Assembly (NCBI GenBank): GCA_903861125.1
Contig: CAIOTF010000017.1
Location: forward strand, 310,001 to 374,000
Source: an uncultured Ignavibacteriota bacterium
GTDB taxonomy: Bacteria > Bacteroidota > Ignavibacteria > UBA10030 > UBA8401
Direction of reading: 5' to 3'
Length of the DNA: 64,000 nt
This document shows, in pieces, positions 35,677 to 45,460 of this stretch. Numbering within the stretch: position 1 is the first letter of the stretch; the number at the start of each line of letters is the position of its first letter. The notes beneath the pieces are model-generated. The model ran no database searches. It was not told the origin of the DNA and saw only the letters and a list, made by a program, of their open reading frames with translations. A program made the translations under genes and the position numbers.

Positions 35677-36437
35677 AGCAGGAAATTGTTCCGATTCATT
35701 CGTTGGAATTCCTATCCAAAGAGATCTTAGAACTTACATTCATTTCTGAATATCTTGCTTCAACTGCAAAGCCGGGTCAGTTTATCAATATACGGGTGGG
35801 GGACAATTTCCCGCTGCTCAGAAGGCCTTTTTCCATTTTCAATGTTGATGAAAACAGAGTATCGATCGTTTTTAATGTCATTGGTACTGGTACAAAAGTA
35901 CTTGCCCGCAAACAAAAGGGAGAGACCATTGATGTTCTCGGACCGTGCGGCAATGACTTCCTATCATTTGTTGATGATTCATTCGATACGGCTGTGTTCG
36001 TGGCTGGAGGAATCGGTGTTGCACCGTTTCGTTTTTTGACTAAAAAACTATACAACAATAAACAAATAGTCACCTTCCTCGGCGGAAGGCATAAGGAACA
36101 GATCATCGCCAGTGGATTACAGAACATCAAGATCGCAACGGATGACGGGAGTCAGGGATTCAAAGGGACAGTTCTTGATCTAATAAAAGATGATTTTTCG
36201 AAGAACATGTACAAAAGACCGCGATTCTTTCTGTGCGGACCAACACGGATGATGAAGGCAGTCTCCGAATTCGCAACCGGGATCGGTGCAGACTGCTGCG
36301 CATCGATGGAATGCGATATGGCGTGCGGAATCGGACTCTGTCAGGGTTGCAACATTGAAATGAACGGCGGAGATAAAAAATACAGGCTGGTATGTAAAGA
36401 AGGTACGATTTTCGAAACAAAAAATTTGAAATTCTGA
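35673..36437 (+). CDS. pyrK: Dihydroorotate dehydrogenase electron transfer subunit
   Basis: 254 residues. FAD and 2Fe-2S protein passing electrons from dihydroorotate oxidation to NAD. RRPFSIFNVD is the FAD-binding string, VFVAGGIGVAPFRFLTKKL and FLCGPTRMMKAV form the NAD-binding part, and ECDMACGIGLCQGCNIE plus LVCKEG supply the four iron-sulfur cysteines. Overlaps the TPR gene (ATGA) and is followed by pyrD with a 1-bp overlap, so the heterotetrameric DHOD-B is encoded as a unit. Confidence 0.95.
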   Translation: MKQEIVPIHSLEFLSKEILELTFISEYLASTAKPGQFINIRVGDNFPLLRRPFSIFNVDENRVSIVFNVIGTGTKVLARKQKGETIDVLGPCGNDFLSFVDDSFDTAVFVAGGIGVAPFRFLTKKLYNNKQIVTFLGGRHKEQIIASGLQNIKIATDDGSQGFKGTVLDLIKDDFSKNMYKRPRFFLCGPTRMMKAVSEFATGIGADCCASMECDMACGIGLCQGCNIEMNGGDKKYRLVCKEGTIFETKNLKF

Positions 36438-37378
36438 TGATTGAATCTTTTAAAATTGGTGATGTTGAATTTAAGAACCGAATTCTTGTAGCGTCCGGTA
36501 CATTTGGCTACGGCGATGAAGTGCCCGACCTTGTCGATATTTCAAAACTCGGGGGAGTTGTTACAAAATCCCTATCCATGAAACCTCGCGACGGCAATCC
36601 GAATCCGAGGATCACCGAAACAGCAAGCGGTATGCTGAACTCGATCGGACTTGCGAACATCGGCGTGCAAAAATATATTTCCGATAAACTTCCCGTTTTG
36701 AAAAAGTATGATACAAAGATTGTCGCCAATATCGCAGCAAGCAGTGTTGATGAATATTGCAAAGTCCTTGAATTGCTCGATGCTCAGCAGAGAGTGCACG
36801 GATTTGAAATCAATGTCTCCTGTCCGAATGTGAAAGAGGGTGGATTGAGTTTCGGAACAGATGTGAAACTTGTTTCACTCATCACCAAAGAACTTCGTCA
36901 GCGAACGCGAAAACCGCTCATAATCAAATTGACGCCGAATGTCACTCATATATCCGAGTTTGCACGTGCGTGTGAAGCAGAAGGAGCCGATGCTGTTTCA
37001 CTTATCAATACTGTTATCGGCATGGCGGTCAATATCCATAAGCGTACGCCGAAAATTGCAACTACCACCGGCGGACTTTCCGGTCCGGCAATTAAACCGA
37101 TAGCACTTGCTAAAGTATATGAAACTGTCAATGCAGTAAAGATTCCCGTTATTGGAATTGGCGGCATCGTAAGTTGGGAAGATGCGGTGGAATTTTTTAT
37201 TGTTGGCGCTTCAATGGTCCAGATAGGCACGGCAAATTTCATTAATCCTGCAACAGGAATCACTGTTGCCGAAGGTGTGAAAAAATATTGTGAGAACAAC
37301 GGATTTGATGATGTTGGCAGATTAGTACGGACTCTGCAAACCAATAAGACGATATCAATTGTTGATTCGTGGTTATAA
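36437..37378 (+). CDS. pyrD: Dihydroorotate dehydrogenase, class 1B catalytic subunit
   Basis: 313 residues. FMN enzyme oxidising dihydroorotate to orotate. ILVASGTFGYGDEV, TKSLSMKPRDGNPNPR, and NVSCPNVKEGG with the catalytic cysteine that marks class 1; LINTVIGMAVNIHKR and GIGGIVSWEDAVEF are the phosphate and FMN sites. The adjacent pyrK confirms the NAD-dependent 1B type. Confidence 0.95.
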   Translation: MIESFKIGDVEFKNRILVASGTFGYGDEVPDLVDISKLGGVVTKSLSMKPRDGNPNPRITETASGMLNSIGLANIGVQKYISDKLPVLKKYDTKIVANIAASSVDEYCKVLELLDAQQRVHGFEINVSCPNVKEGGLSFGTDVKLVSLITKELRQRTRKPLIIKLTPNVTHISEFARACEAEGADAVSLINTVIGMAVNIHKRTPKIATTTGGLSGPAIKPIALAKVYETVNAVKIPVIGIGGIVSWEDAVEFFIVGASMVQIGTANFINPATGITVAEGVKKYCENNGFDDVGRLVRTLQTNKTISIVDSWL

Positions 37379-37402
37379 TATCCTTTCGATTAGAAATTCA
37401 CT

Positions 37403-38617
37403 ATGACTTCCGCTGTAAAGTATCTTTTCTCTCTAGAAAAATTTGGAATGAAGTTCGGCCTGCGCAACATTCAAATGTTGCTACATAATCTCGGTGATCC
37501 CCAGAAAAAAATTCGAACCGTCCACGTAGCCGGAACCAACGGTAAAGGTTCAACCAGTTCGATGGTAGCGGCAATATTGACCGCGGCCGGATACAACGTC
37601 GGCTTGTATACATCTCCTCATCTTGTCCGGTTTAATGAACGGATACGTATCAATGGGACGATGATCTCCGATGCCGATATTTCCCGCTACATCAGGAAAA
37701 TAAAACATCATGCAAACACGATCAATGCAACTTTCTTCGAAACAACCACAGCTTTAGCGTTTCAATATTTCGCCGACCGTAAAGTTGACATTGCAGTGAT
37801 CGAAACCGGTTTGGGAGGTAGACTGGATTCGACGAATGTTCTTCATCCTTTAGTCTCCGTCATCACCTCTATTGGCAAAGATCATACAGAACTTTTAGGT
37901 AAAACTGTCCGTTCCATTGCCTTTGAAAAAGCCGGTATTATAAAACGGAAGGTTCCTGTTGTTATAGGTTCGATCAAAGGTCAGGCAAAAACTGTGATAT
38001 TGGATGTCGCGAAACAAAAAAGATCGATTGTGATCGATTCGTCAAAAATAATGTTGCCGCACAACATCAAGATAGAGTTACAGGGAAACCATCAGACAGG
38101 GAATGCCAGAGCTGCGGTCAGTGCAATCAATATAGTTTGCCGGCATTTTCTTATTGGTGATCAGGCGATACGTGAAGGTTTGGAGAATACTACGAAATTG
38201 ACCGGACTGAGTGGACGATTTGAATTGAGAAAAGGAAAACCGGAAATACTTTTGGATGTAGCACACAATCCGGACGGCATTAAGACTCTTATCTCCGGTA
38301 TTCAAAGGCTACATTATTCAAAATTGGTGATAATATTCGGTGTAATGAAGGATAAAGATTATCGTAAAATGCTTGTGCAATTCAAAAAAATTAAACCAAT
38401 TATTATTGCAACTCAGCCAAAAATTGACAGAGCATTGGCGTCAGAGCAGTTGTATTCTGTCTGCAAAGAAATGGATATTCGCTGTTTTCATGCAGTCAAT
38501 ACGCGTAAAGCATTGGATCTCGCTAAGGCCAAAACAGGAAAATCAGGTTTATTGATAATTGCCGGATCGCATTTTTTAGTTGGCGAGATTATACCCCTGC
38601 TTGAAAAAAAGCCTTGA
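37403..38617 (+). CDS. folC: Folylpolyglutamate synthase / dihydrofolate synthase
   Basis: 404 residues. Mur-ligase-like ATP enzyme adding glutamate to folates. The P-loop is in HVAGTNGKGSTSSMVAAIL, followed by GLYTSPHLVRFNERIRING (omega loop region), IETGLGGRLDSTNV, and in the C-terminal domain LDVAHNPDGIK. 24 bp after pyrD and in the same direction. Its last codons overlap a candidate promoter for rho. Confidence 0.94.
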   Translation: MTSAVKYLFSLEKFGMKFGLRNIQMLLHNLGDPQKKIRTVHVAGTNGKGSTSSMVAAILTAAGYNVGLYTSPHLVRFNERIRINGTMISDADISRYIRKIKHHANTINATFFETTTALAFQYFADRKVDIAVIETGLGGRLDSTNVLHPLVSVITSIGKDHTELLGKTVRSIAFEKAGIIKRKVPVVIGSIKGQAKTVILDVAKQKRSIVIDSSKIMLPHNIKIELQGNHQTGNARAAVSAINIVCRHFLIGDQAIREGLENTTKLTGLSGRFELRKGKPEILLDVAHNPDGIKTLISGIQRLHYSKLVIIFGVMKDKDYRKMLVQFKKIKPIIIATQPKIDRALASEQLYSVCKEMDIRCFHAVNTRKALDLAKAKTGKSGLLIIAGSHFLVGEIIPLLEKKP

Positions 38618-38640
38618 CAATAAACTTGATTTCATATAAT
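38614..38640 (+). promoter_or_regulatory. Candidate promoter for rho (TTGACA-N15-TATAAT)
   Basis: TTGACA at 38614-38619 and TATAAT at 38635-38640. The hexamers are perfect sigma70 consensus, though the 15-nt spacing is shorter than the usual 17. It would give a leader of roughly 150 nt before rho; such a leader could allow autoregulation, as known for rho in other bacteria. Confidence 0.4.
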
Positions 38641-38800
38641 TTGACTATAGAAATTTAGACACATTCCTTATCGTTTATCCACGCACAGAATCGTCTCAAT
38701 CAATAATTCATACTAACTCCAACGCTAATTAACAGTTGTCTCGCATTATCTTGTCTTTCATCAATATTTATTTTCAACTCTAAGGGGGTAGCCTTCGCCT

Positions 38801-40054
38801 ATGCCAATGGACATTTCTGAACTCAAGTCCAAAAAAATCTCCGATCTGAATAAGATCGCCAAAGACCTGAATCTGATAGGTTACAGCGATCTCCGCAAAC
38901 AAGAACTTATCTTTAAGATTCTCGAAGCACAAAGCCAAAAAGATGGACAGACATTCAGCAAAGGTGTGCTGGAAGTGTTGCCAGATGGATATGGCTTCCT
39001 TAGATCGGTTGATTATAACTATTTACCGTCGCCGGACGATATCTATGTATCTCCGTCGCAAATAAAAAAATTTGCATTACGGACTGGCGATACGGTGAGC
39101 GGTCAGGTGCGGCCTCCGAAAGATGGAGAACGTTTCTTTGCCTTACTGCGCGTTGAAGCAGTGAATGAAGATGAACCGGAAAAAATCCGCGATCGTATTC
39201 TTTTTGATAATCTGACGCCGTTATATCCCGACGAACGATTAAAACTGGAAACAGCTCCCGGCGAACATGCAATGCGTGTTTTGGATATGCTGTCACCGAT
39301 AGGAAAAGGACAGCGTGGAATGATCGTTTCGCCTCCGAAAGCAGGAAAGACGATTATGCTCCAAAAGATCGCAAACAGCATTGCCCGCAATCATCCTGAA
39401 GTGAAATTGCTGATGCTGCTGATCGACGAACGCCCCGAAGAAGTGACAGACATGGAACGAAGCGTCAGTGCTGAAGTTGTTGCTTCCACGTTTGATGAAC
39501 CGCCCGAAAGACACGTTCAGGTGGCCGACATGGTGATAGAAAAAGCAAAACGGTTAGTCGAATCGAAACACGATGTTGTTATTCTTCTTGATAGTATCAC
39601 CCGTCTTGCACGGGCTCATAACACTGTCACTCCACACTCGGGTAAGATCCTTTCAGGCGGCGTTGATGCGATGGCATTGCATCGTCCGAAGCGATTTTTT
39701 GGTGCTGCCCGGAATATTGAAGATGGCGGAAGTTTAACAATTATTGCAACTGCTCTTGTAGAAACGGGGAGCAGGATGGACGAAGTTATCTTTGAAGAAT
39801 TTAAAGGTACCGGAAACAGCGAAATTGTTCTGGACAGAAAACTTGCTGACCGAAGAATATTCCCTGCAGTTGACGTCAACCGTTCGGGAACCAGACGCGA
39901 AGAAATTCTCTTGGAACCGGATGAGTTGAACAGGATTTGGATCCTGCGAAAGTTCATGAGTGATTTCAATCCGGTTGAAGCAATGGAATTTCTGCTCGAG
40001 CGATTGAAAGGAACGAAATCGAATAAAGAGTTCCTGAAATCAATGAATAGTTGA
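38801..40054 (+). CDS. rho: Transcription termination factor Rho
   Basis: 417 residues (a second ATG at 38807 gives [10 protein letters not shown], equally plausible). Hexameric RNA-dependent ATPase helicase. N-terminal Rho-N helix domain ([29 protein letters not shown]), an OB fold with [15 protein letters not shown], Walker A in [14 protein letters not shown], Walker B in [15 protein letters not shown], and the Q/R-loop regions [11 protein letters not shown]. No N-terminal insertion. Followed by a strong intrinsic terminator. Confidence 0.97.
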   Translation: MPMDISELKSKKISDLNKIAKDLNLIGYSDLRKQELIFKILEAQSQKDGQTFSKGVLEVLPDGYGFLRSVDYNYLPSPDDIYVSPSQIKKFALRTGDTVSGQVRPPKDGERFFALLRVEAVNEDEPEKIRDRILFDNLTPLYPDERLKLETAPGEHAMRVLDMLSPIGKGQRGMIVSPPKAGKTIMLQKIANSIARNHPEVKLLMLLIDERPEEVTDMERSVSAEVVASTFDEPPERHVQVADMVIEKAKRLVESKHDVVILLDSITRLARAHNTVTPHSGKILSGGVDAMALHRPKRFFGAARNIEDGGSLTIIATALVETGSRMDEVIFEEFKGTGNSEIVLDRKLADRRIFPAVDVNRSGTRREEILLEPDELNRIWILRKFMSDFNPVEAMEFLLERLKGTKSNKEFLKSMNS

Positions 40055-40056
40055 AC

Positions 40057-40088
40057 AAAAAGCCGTCTTAATGACGGCTTTTTTATTT
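40057..40088 (+). terminator. Rho-independent terminator after rho
   Basis: AAAAAGCCGTC / GACGGCTTTTT, 11-bp stem, 5-nt loop, T-rich tail. Its stem sequence is nearly identical to that of the terminator at 59339. Confidence 0.95.
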
Positions 40089-40118
40089 TGGAACTTCACC
40101 TTTTTCGGCGTAAATTTA
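40088..40118 (+). promoter_or_regulatory. Promoter of the thiolase operon (TTG-N20-TAAATTTA)
   Basis: TTG at 40088-40090 and TAAATTTA at 40111-40118, 20 nt apart, resemble the promoters before the tRNA clusters apart from the last base. Confidence 0.45.
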
Positions 40119-40142
40119 ACAACTTAATGAAGGAATATGAAA

Positions 40143-41321
40143 ATGAAAGAAGTTGTTATTGTCAGTGCATGTAGAACACCCATAGGATCGTTCGGCGGAA
40201 CGTTGAGTTCGGTTACTGCTCCAAAACTTGGTGCGATCGTTATTGATGAAGCAATCAAACGCGCAGGAATTTCCAAAGAGATGGTCAACGAAGTAATTAT
40301 GGGAAATGTTATACAAGCTGGGGTGGGTCAAGCACCTGCTCGGCAGGCCGCACTTGCAGCGGGACTCCCTTCATCTGTTGAAACGTTCACCGTTAACAAA
40401 GTATGCGGTTCGGGTTTAAAAGCGATCATGCTTGCATCGCAATCCATTGCACTTGGTGATGCCGAAGTGATTGTTGCAGGCGGTATGGAAAGTATGTCGA
40501 ACGCACCGTATTTAATTCCGCAAGCACGGTACGGTTACCGTTACGGAAATGGTGAACTGCAGGATTCATTGATGCGCGACGGACTTCAGGATGTGTACCA
40601 GGGAGTGCCAATGGGAAATTTTGCGGAACAGTGTGCTAAGGAATGCAGCATTCCACGCGAAGCACAAGACGAATTTTCCATTCTCAGTTACAAACGTGCT
40701 CAGGAATCTCTCAACACAGGACGGTTCACCGATGAAATAGTGAAAGTTCCCATCGCAGGGAAGAAAGGTGAGACGACGTATGTAGAGGTCGATGAAGAAC
40801 CTTTCAAAACAAATTTTGATAAGATCCCCGCGTTGCGTCCTGCATTTCAAAAAGATGGAACAGTAACAGCAGCAAATTCATCAAAGATCAATGACGGAGC
40901 TGCTGCATTAATATTGATGTCTGCAGAAAAAGCAAAATCTCTTGGGCTGAAACCTATAGCGAGGATCATCGCATCCGGCTCGGTTGCGAAAGATCCCAAT
41001 TGGTTCACAACTGCTCCCGCAGATGTTATTCCCAAAGTATTAGGAAAAGCAAATCTCAAAATTAATGATATCGATCTATTTGAAATCAACGAAGCGTTTG
41101 CAGTTGTTGCCCTCGCAGTAAAAAAGATTGTTGGGATTGACGTTAATAAAGTGAATGTAAATGGCGGAGCAGTTGCGCTTGGCCATCCTATCGGTGCAAG
41201 CGGAGCAAGGATCATGGTTACGTTGTTGAATGCTTTGAAACAAAGAAACATGAAGCGCGGTATGGCAGCCATCTGCATCGGCGGCGGTGAAGCAAGCGGA
41301 ATGATCGTTGAATTGATCTAA
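40143..41321 (+). CDS. Acetyl-CoA acetyltransferase (thiolase)
   Basis: 392 residues. AAGGA at 40130-40134 is 8 nt from the ATG at 40143 but only 2 nt from the one at 40137, so 40143 is used. Active-site cysteines are in [11 protein letters not shown] (Cys88, acylated) and CIGGGEASG, and the catalytic His is in [11 protein letters not shown]. It condenses two acetyl-CoA or cleaves 3-ketoacyl-CoA. First gene of a thiolase, hydroxyacyl-CoA dehydrogenase, acyl-CoA dehydrogenase set. Confidence 0.95.
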   Translation: MKEVVIVSACRTPIGSFGGTLSSVTAPKLGAIVIDEAIKRAGISKEMVNEVIMGNVIQAGVGQAPARQAALAAGLPSSVETFTVNKVCGSGLKAIMLASQSIALGDAEVIVAGGMESMSNAPYLIPQARYGYRYGNGELQDSLMRDGLQDVYQGVPMGNFAEQCAKECSIPREAQDEFSILSYKRAQESLNTGRFTDEIVKVPIAGKKGETTYVEVDEEPFKTNFDKIPALRPAFQKDGTVTAANSSKINDGAAALILMSAEKAKSLGLKPIARIIASGSVAKDPNWFTTAPADVIPKVLGKANLKINDIDLFEINEAFAVVALAVKKIVGIDVNKVNVNGGAVALGHPIGASGARIMVTLLNALKQRNMKRGMAAICIGGGEASGMIVELI

Positions 41322-41347
41322 AATTATTAGCGTATCGGAGAAATACA

Positions 41348-42211
41348 ATGGCCATGAAAAATGTTACCGTGATCGGTTCCGGAACTATGGGAAACGGCAT
41401 CGCACATGTGTTTGCTCAAAGCGGCTATGCTGTAACCATGAACGATATAAAACAGGAATTTCTTGATCGCGGTTTAAAAACAATTACATCCAATCTTGAC
41501 CGTCAAATAAAAAAAGGGGCGCTGACAGACGAACAGAAAATAAAGACTCTTGCAAACATCAAGACGTCTTTAGTTCTTTCCGATGCGGTGAAAGATTCCG
41601 ATATCGTCATCGAAGCTGCAACGGAAAATCAATCCGTGAAATTCGATATTTTTAAGACGATCGATGCGAACGCACCAGCTCATGCAATACTTGCAACAAA
41701 CACTTCATCGATTTCGATCACCGAAATTGGTGCAGTAACGAAGCGTCCGGCCCAGGTCATAGGAATGCATTTCATGAATCCTGTTCCCGTGATGAAACTT
41801 GTCGAAGTGATCCGGGGTCTTTCCACATCCAATGAAACATTTGCTTCCGTTAAGCAATTATCCGAATCAGTGGATAAAGTGGCAGTGGAAGTGAATGATT
41901 TTCCCGGATTTGTTTCGAACAGAATTTTGCTTCCGATGCTGAATGAAGCAATGTACTGCGTCATGGAAGGCGTTGCAACTCCGGAATCCATTGATACGGT
42001 GATGAAACTTGGTATGGCTCATCCAATGGGCCCGTTAACGCTGGCTGATTTTATTGGCCTTGATGTATGCCTTTCAATCATGAATGTGTTACATGACGGA
42101 CTGGGTGATTCAAAATACCGTCCTTGTCCGTTATTAAAGAAGATGGTTGCGGCCGGCCATCTTGGAAAGAAGAGTGGGAAAGGATTTTACGATTACACAA
42201 CCCAGAAATAA
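41348..42211 (+). CDS. 3-hydroxybutyryl-CoA dehydrogenase
   Basis: 287 residues, the length of the free-standing short-chain type (Hbd/PaaH). NAD-binding [20 protein letters not shown], catalytic His region [20 protein letters not shown], and C-domain [23 protein letters not shown] lies 7 nt before the ATG. It interconverts acetoacetyl-CoA and 3-hydroxybutyryl-CoA between the flanking thiolase and acyl-CoA dehydrogenase. Confidence 0.95.
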   Translation: MAMKNVTVIGSGTMGNGIAHVFAQSGYAVTMNDIKQEFLDRGLKTITSNLDRQIKKGALTDEQKIKTLANIKTSLVLSDAVKDSDIVIEAATENQSVKFDIFKTIDANAPAHAILATNTSSISITEIGAVTKRPAQVIGMHFMNPVPVMKLVEVIRGLSTSNETFASVKQLSESVDKVAVEVNDFPGFVSNRILLPMLNEAMYCVMEGVATPESIDTVMKLGMAHPMGPLTLADFIGLDVCLSIMNVLHDGLGDSKYRPCPLLKKMVAAGHLGKKSGKGFYDYTTQK

Positions 42212-42295
42212 CAATCTTCACTATAAATAATGGCGTGATTTTAAACAAAAATTACGTTCCCCAATATCGCGTTACTTAAAACATAAGAAAGTGAT

Positions 42296-43438
42296 ATGAA
42301 CTTCGAACTGAACGAAACCCATAAAATGATCAGGGAAACAGCGCGACAATTTGCGCATGATGAACTGGCATCCTCCGCCGATGAACGCGATGAAAAAGAA
42401 ATTTTCCCCCATGCACAGATACAGAAACTTGGCGAGCTGGGTTTTATGGGGATGATGGTCCCCGAAGAGAACGGAGGCGCCGGTCTCGACACATTAAGTT
42501 ATGTCATTGCGATTGAAGAGATATCAAAGGTTGATGCATCATGCGGTGTAATCATGTCGGTCAACAATTCTCTCGTCTGCTATGGCTTGACGAAACATGG
42601 AACTGATGAACAGAAACAAAAGTATCTGATGCCATTAGCGATGGGAAAAAAACTGGGAGCATTTGCTCTTTCAGAACCAGAAGCAGGCAGTGATGCTACG
42701 AACCAGCACACAATCGCAACGCGTGACGGTGACTATTTTGTATTGAATGGAATCAAGAATTGGATCACCAACGGTGTAAATGCCGATTATGTAATCGTCA
42801 TTGCTCAGACCGATCCATCAAAAGGCCATAAAGGGATATCAGCGTTCATCGTTGAAAAAGGAATGCCCGGATTTTTGCATGGGAAAAAAGAACGTAAACT
42901 TGGTATCCGCAGTTCCGATACTGTTTCGCTGACGTTTGAAAATGTCCGTGTTCCTAAAGAGAATATGATCGGCGAAGAAGGATTTGGTTTTAAATTTGCC
43001 ATGATGACATTGGAAGGTGGACGGATTGGAATCGCCGCTCAGGCGCTTGGTATCGCACAAGGATGTTTGGATGCATCGGTGAATTATTCAAAACAGAGGA
43101 AAGCATTCGGAAAACCGATCTCTGAATTGCAAACGATCCAGTTTAAATTGGCTGATATGGCAACGGATATTGAGGCTGCCCGGTTGCTGACGTATCAGGC
43201 GGCTGTTTTAAAGGAATCGGGAAAACCATTCGCGAAAGAAGCAGCGATGGCAAAACTCTGGGCTTCAAAAACTGCCGTAAAAAGTGCTCTTGAAGCAATT
43301 CAGATTCACGGAGGATACGGCTATGTGCGTGAATATAATGTTGAACGTTATCTGCGCGATGCTAAGATCACGGAGATTTATGAAGGAACTTCCGAGATCC
43401 AGCATATTGTTATATCTCGTACGTTGCTGAAAGATTAA
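42296..43438 (+). CDS. Short-chain acyl-CoA dehydrogenase
   Basis: 380 residues. FAD enzyme oxidising acyl-CoA to 2-enoyl-CoA. Family signatures: GAFALSEPEAGSDA (FAD/substrate), NGIKNWITNG, LQTIQFKLADMATDIEAARLL, and the catalytic Glu in ITEIYEGTSEIQHIVI near the C-terminus. It is butyryl-CoA dehydrogenase-like in length and context. Electron transfer flavoprotein and crotonase genes are not adjacent. Confidence 0.94.
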   Translation: MNFELNETHKMIRETARQFAHDELASSADERDEKEIFPHAQIQKLGELGFMGMMVPEENGGAGLDTLSYVIAIEEISKVDASCGVIMSVNNSLVCYGLTKHGTDEQKQKYLMPLAMGKKLGAFALSEPEAGSDATNQHTIATRDGDYFVLNGIKNWITNGVNADYVIVIAQTDPSKGHKGISAFIVEKGMPGFLHGKKERKLGIRSSDTVSLTFENVRVPKENMIGEEGFGFKFAMMTLEGGRIGIAAQALGIAQGCLDASVNYSKQRKAFGKPISELQTIQFKLADMATDIEAARLLTYQAAVLKESGKPFAKEAAMAKLWASKTAVKSALEAIQIHGGYGYVREYNVERYLRDAKITEIYEGTSEIQHIVISRTLLKD

Positions 43439-43499
43439 TGCGTCGAGTATCTGAAGCTATTTTCAACTATATTATTTCAGAATAAAATGGAGAAATAAA

Positions 43500-44093
43500 A
43501 TGAAAAAAGGTTTAATTGTTCTTTTGGCCGTTCTTGGAGTTATCTTACTTGTTGTTATGTGGGGTGTGGGAAAATATAACAGCATAGTAAAACTGGACGA
43601 AGGTGTGAACGAAGGTTGGGCACAGGTCCAGAATCAATATCAACGCAGGATGGATCTTATACCTAACCTTGTTGCTACGGTTCAGGGTGTCGCTAATTTT
43701 GAAAAATCAACGCTTACGGCAGTTATTGAAGCACGGGCAAAAGCAACCCAGGTGACATTATCACCGCAGTTATTGAACGATCCTCAGGCATTCCAAAAAT
43801 TTGAACAATCGCAAGGTCAGCTTTCATCGGCATTATCGAGACTGCTTGTCACTGTTGAGCAATATCCGAACTTAAAGGCGAACGAAAATTTCTTGCAGTT
43901 GCAGTCGCAATTAGAAGGGACAGAAAATAGAATTTCTGTTGAACGAAAACGGTTCAACGAAGTTGTATTGTTCTATAATTCGCATATCCGGCAAATCCCA
44001 AATAATATCATCGCCTCGTTCGGCGGATTCCAACAGAAACAATATTTCCAGGCTCAGGCAGGTGCTGAAACCGCTCCGAAAGTGCAGTTCTGA
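43500..44093 (+). CDS. LemA family membrane protein
   Basis: 197 residues. One N-terminal transmembrane helix (LIVLLAVLGVILLVVMWGVG) followed by YNSIVKLDEGVNEGWAQVQNQYQRRMDLIPNLV, the LemA signature, and a long helical bundle with FLQLQSQLEGTENRISVERKRFNEVV. A perfect GGAG precedes the start. LemA proteins commonly sit beside TPM-domain proteins, as here; their biochemical role is unknown. Confidence 0.93.
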   Translation: MKKGLIVLLAVLGVILLVVMWGVGKYNSIVKLDEGVNEGWAQVQNQYQRRMDLIPNLVATVQGVANFEKSTLTAVIEARAKATQVTLSPQLLNDPQAFQKFEQSQGQLSSALSRLLVTVEQYPNLKANENFLQLQSQLEGTENRISVERKRFNEVVLFYNSHIRQIPNNIIASFGGFQQKQYFQAQAGAETAPKVQF

Positions 44094-44098
44094 TCCCT

Positions 44099-44869
44099 AT
44101 GATCAATTCTCTTAAAATGCATAGAAACAAACGCCTGGTGTTCATAACGCTTCTTTGCATTTTTCTTTTTGGTCAGGCTTTTTCTCAGATTGAAATTCCG
44201 GTTTTTTCGGACCCCGTTTCCGATCTTACAAACACTCTTGATCAAACCGAATATGTTAATCTAAGAAAACAGATCATTCAATTTCAGGACAGCACATCCA
44301 ATCAAATAGTTGTGCTAATGATGCCGTCCCTTGGAGAAAACGAGATCCGTGATTTTGGAATAAAAGTTCTGGAAAAAAATAAGATCGGTCAAAAAGGAAA
44401 AGACAACGGCATTCTTGTTTTAATTGCCAAAGATGATAGAAAAGTCTCCATCGAAGTCGGGTACGGCCTTGAGGGTGTATTGACCGATGCAGTGTGCGAT
44501 CAGATCATTCGAAACGAAATGAAACCTCAGTTTCGTGAAGGAAACTATTACAAAGGAATTTCAGTCGCAATAGAATCGATCATGCTCGTAACGAAAGGTG
44601 AATACACCGGAGAGAAGAAAAAACAAAAGAACGACGGCGGATGGTTCGGCGTTGTGATTATTGCTCTCGTTATCATCATTTCTTTCTTCTCAAACTTTCG
44701 AAGACGGCGCTATGGAATTTCCTCCGGTGGAAGCAGCAATATTTGGTGGGGCGGCGGCGGATTTGGCTCAGGTGGAGGATTCGGATCATTCGGCGGCGGC
44801 AGTGGCGGAGGTGGTTGGTCTGCTGGCGGTGGAAGTTTCGGCGGCGGCGGAGCAAGCGGTTCGTGGTAA
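44099..44869 (+). CDS. TPM-domain (YgcG-type) membrane protein with Gly-rich tail
   Basis: 256 residues (an alternative ATG at 44117). Signal peptide ending near FGQAFSQ, then the TPM domain VSDLTNTLDQTEYVNLRKQI ... VLMMPSLGENEIRDFGIKVLEKNKIGQKGKDNGILVLI ... GYGLEGVLTD. A transmembrane helix (VVIIALVIIISFFSNF) lies near residues 183-200, followed by RRRR and a tail made almost only of Gly, Ser, Phe and Trp. The domain faces the periplasm and the tail the cytoplasm. Encoded with lemA and a second TPM protein. Gly-rich tails of this type are known in the family. Confidence 0.9.
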   Translation: MINSLKMHRNKRLVFITLLCIFLFGQAFSQIEIPVFSDPVSDLTNTLDQTEYVNLRKQIIQFQDSTSNQIVVLMMPSLGENEIRDFGIKVLEKNKIGQKGKDNGILVLIAKDDRKVSIEVGYGLEGVLTDAVCDQIIRNEMKPQFREGNYYKGISVAIESIMLVTKGEYTGEKKKQKNDGGWFGVVIIALVIIISFFSNFRRRRYGISSGGSSNIWWGGGGFGSGGGFGSFGGGSGGGGWSAGGGSFGGGGASGSW

Positions 44870-45003
44870 TACGGTTTTGAGATGAAATAAATTGAACCGA
44901 GGATATTAAGATAATTGTAGTTTGGCGTCAACGACGTATAAATGAAGAAGCAACTGAACTAATCAAACCGATACTAGAACCTACGATTTGTTAGGAGATG
45001 TCT

Positions 45004-45459
45004 ATGAGTTTCTTCACGAAAAATATTCTCACAAAGGATGAGATGGATCGGGTCGCCGCAACAATCGGCGAGGTTGAAAAAGATACTATCGGTGAAATAC
45101 GGGTTAGTATTCATAAATCCCGTTCACTGAAAAACAGGCATCTTTCGATCTATGAGCTTGCCGTGCAGAATTTTTATGAACTCGGCATGGAGAAGACGAA
45201 GGATAAGACCGGAGTGTTGATCTATCTTTTAATGAGCGATAAAAAATTTCAGATTATCGGTGATGAAGGGATAAATAAAAAGGTATCAAAAGAATTTTGG
45301 GATATTCTGGCAATGAAAGTTGCCGACTATTTCCGGGAGAACAAATTTGTTGAAGGAATCTGCCATGCAGTTGCCGAGGTGGGGAAAGTACTGAAAAAGG
45401 AATTTCCGATGAAAGCCGGAGACACAAACGAACTGTCCAATGATGTTGTGGTGTCCTGA
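45004..45459 (+). CDS. Second TPM-domain protein, without membrane anchor
   Basis: 151 residues. AGGAG at 44993-44997 touches the ATG at 44998 but is 6 nt from the ATG at 45004, so the latter is chosen. TPM-type pattern: IGEVEKDTIGEIRVSIHKSR, YELGMEKTKDKTGVLIYLLMSDKKFQIIGDEGINKKV, then EGICHAVAEVGKVLKKEFP. No signal peptide or transmembrane helix, so it may be cytosolic or peripheral. The conserved pairing with LemA and the membrane TPM protein suggests one shared process. Confidence 0.85.
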   Translation: MSFFTKNILTKDEMDRVAATIGEVEKDTIGEIRVSIHKSRSLKNRHLSIYELAVQNFYELGMEKTKDKTGVLIYLLMSDKKFQIIGDEGINKKVSKEFWDILAMKVADYFRENKFVEGICHAVAEVGKVLKKEFPMKAGDTNELSNDVVVS

Positions 45460-45460
45460 T

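Noticed and set aside
44641-44885. Arg/Trp- and Ala-rich frames over the Gly-rich tail of the TPM gene
   Set aside because: Frame-shifted readings of the Gly/Ser repeat; no independent start signal.
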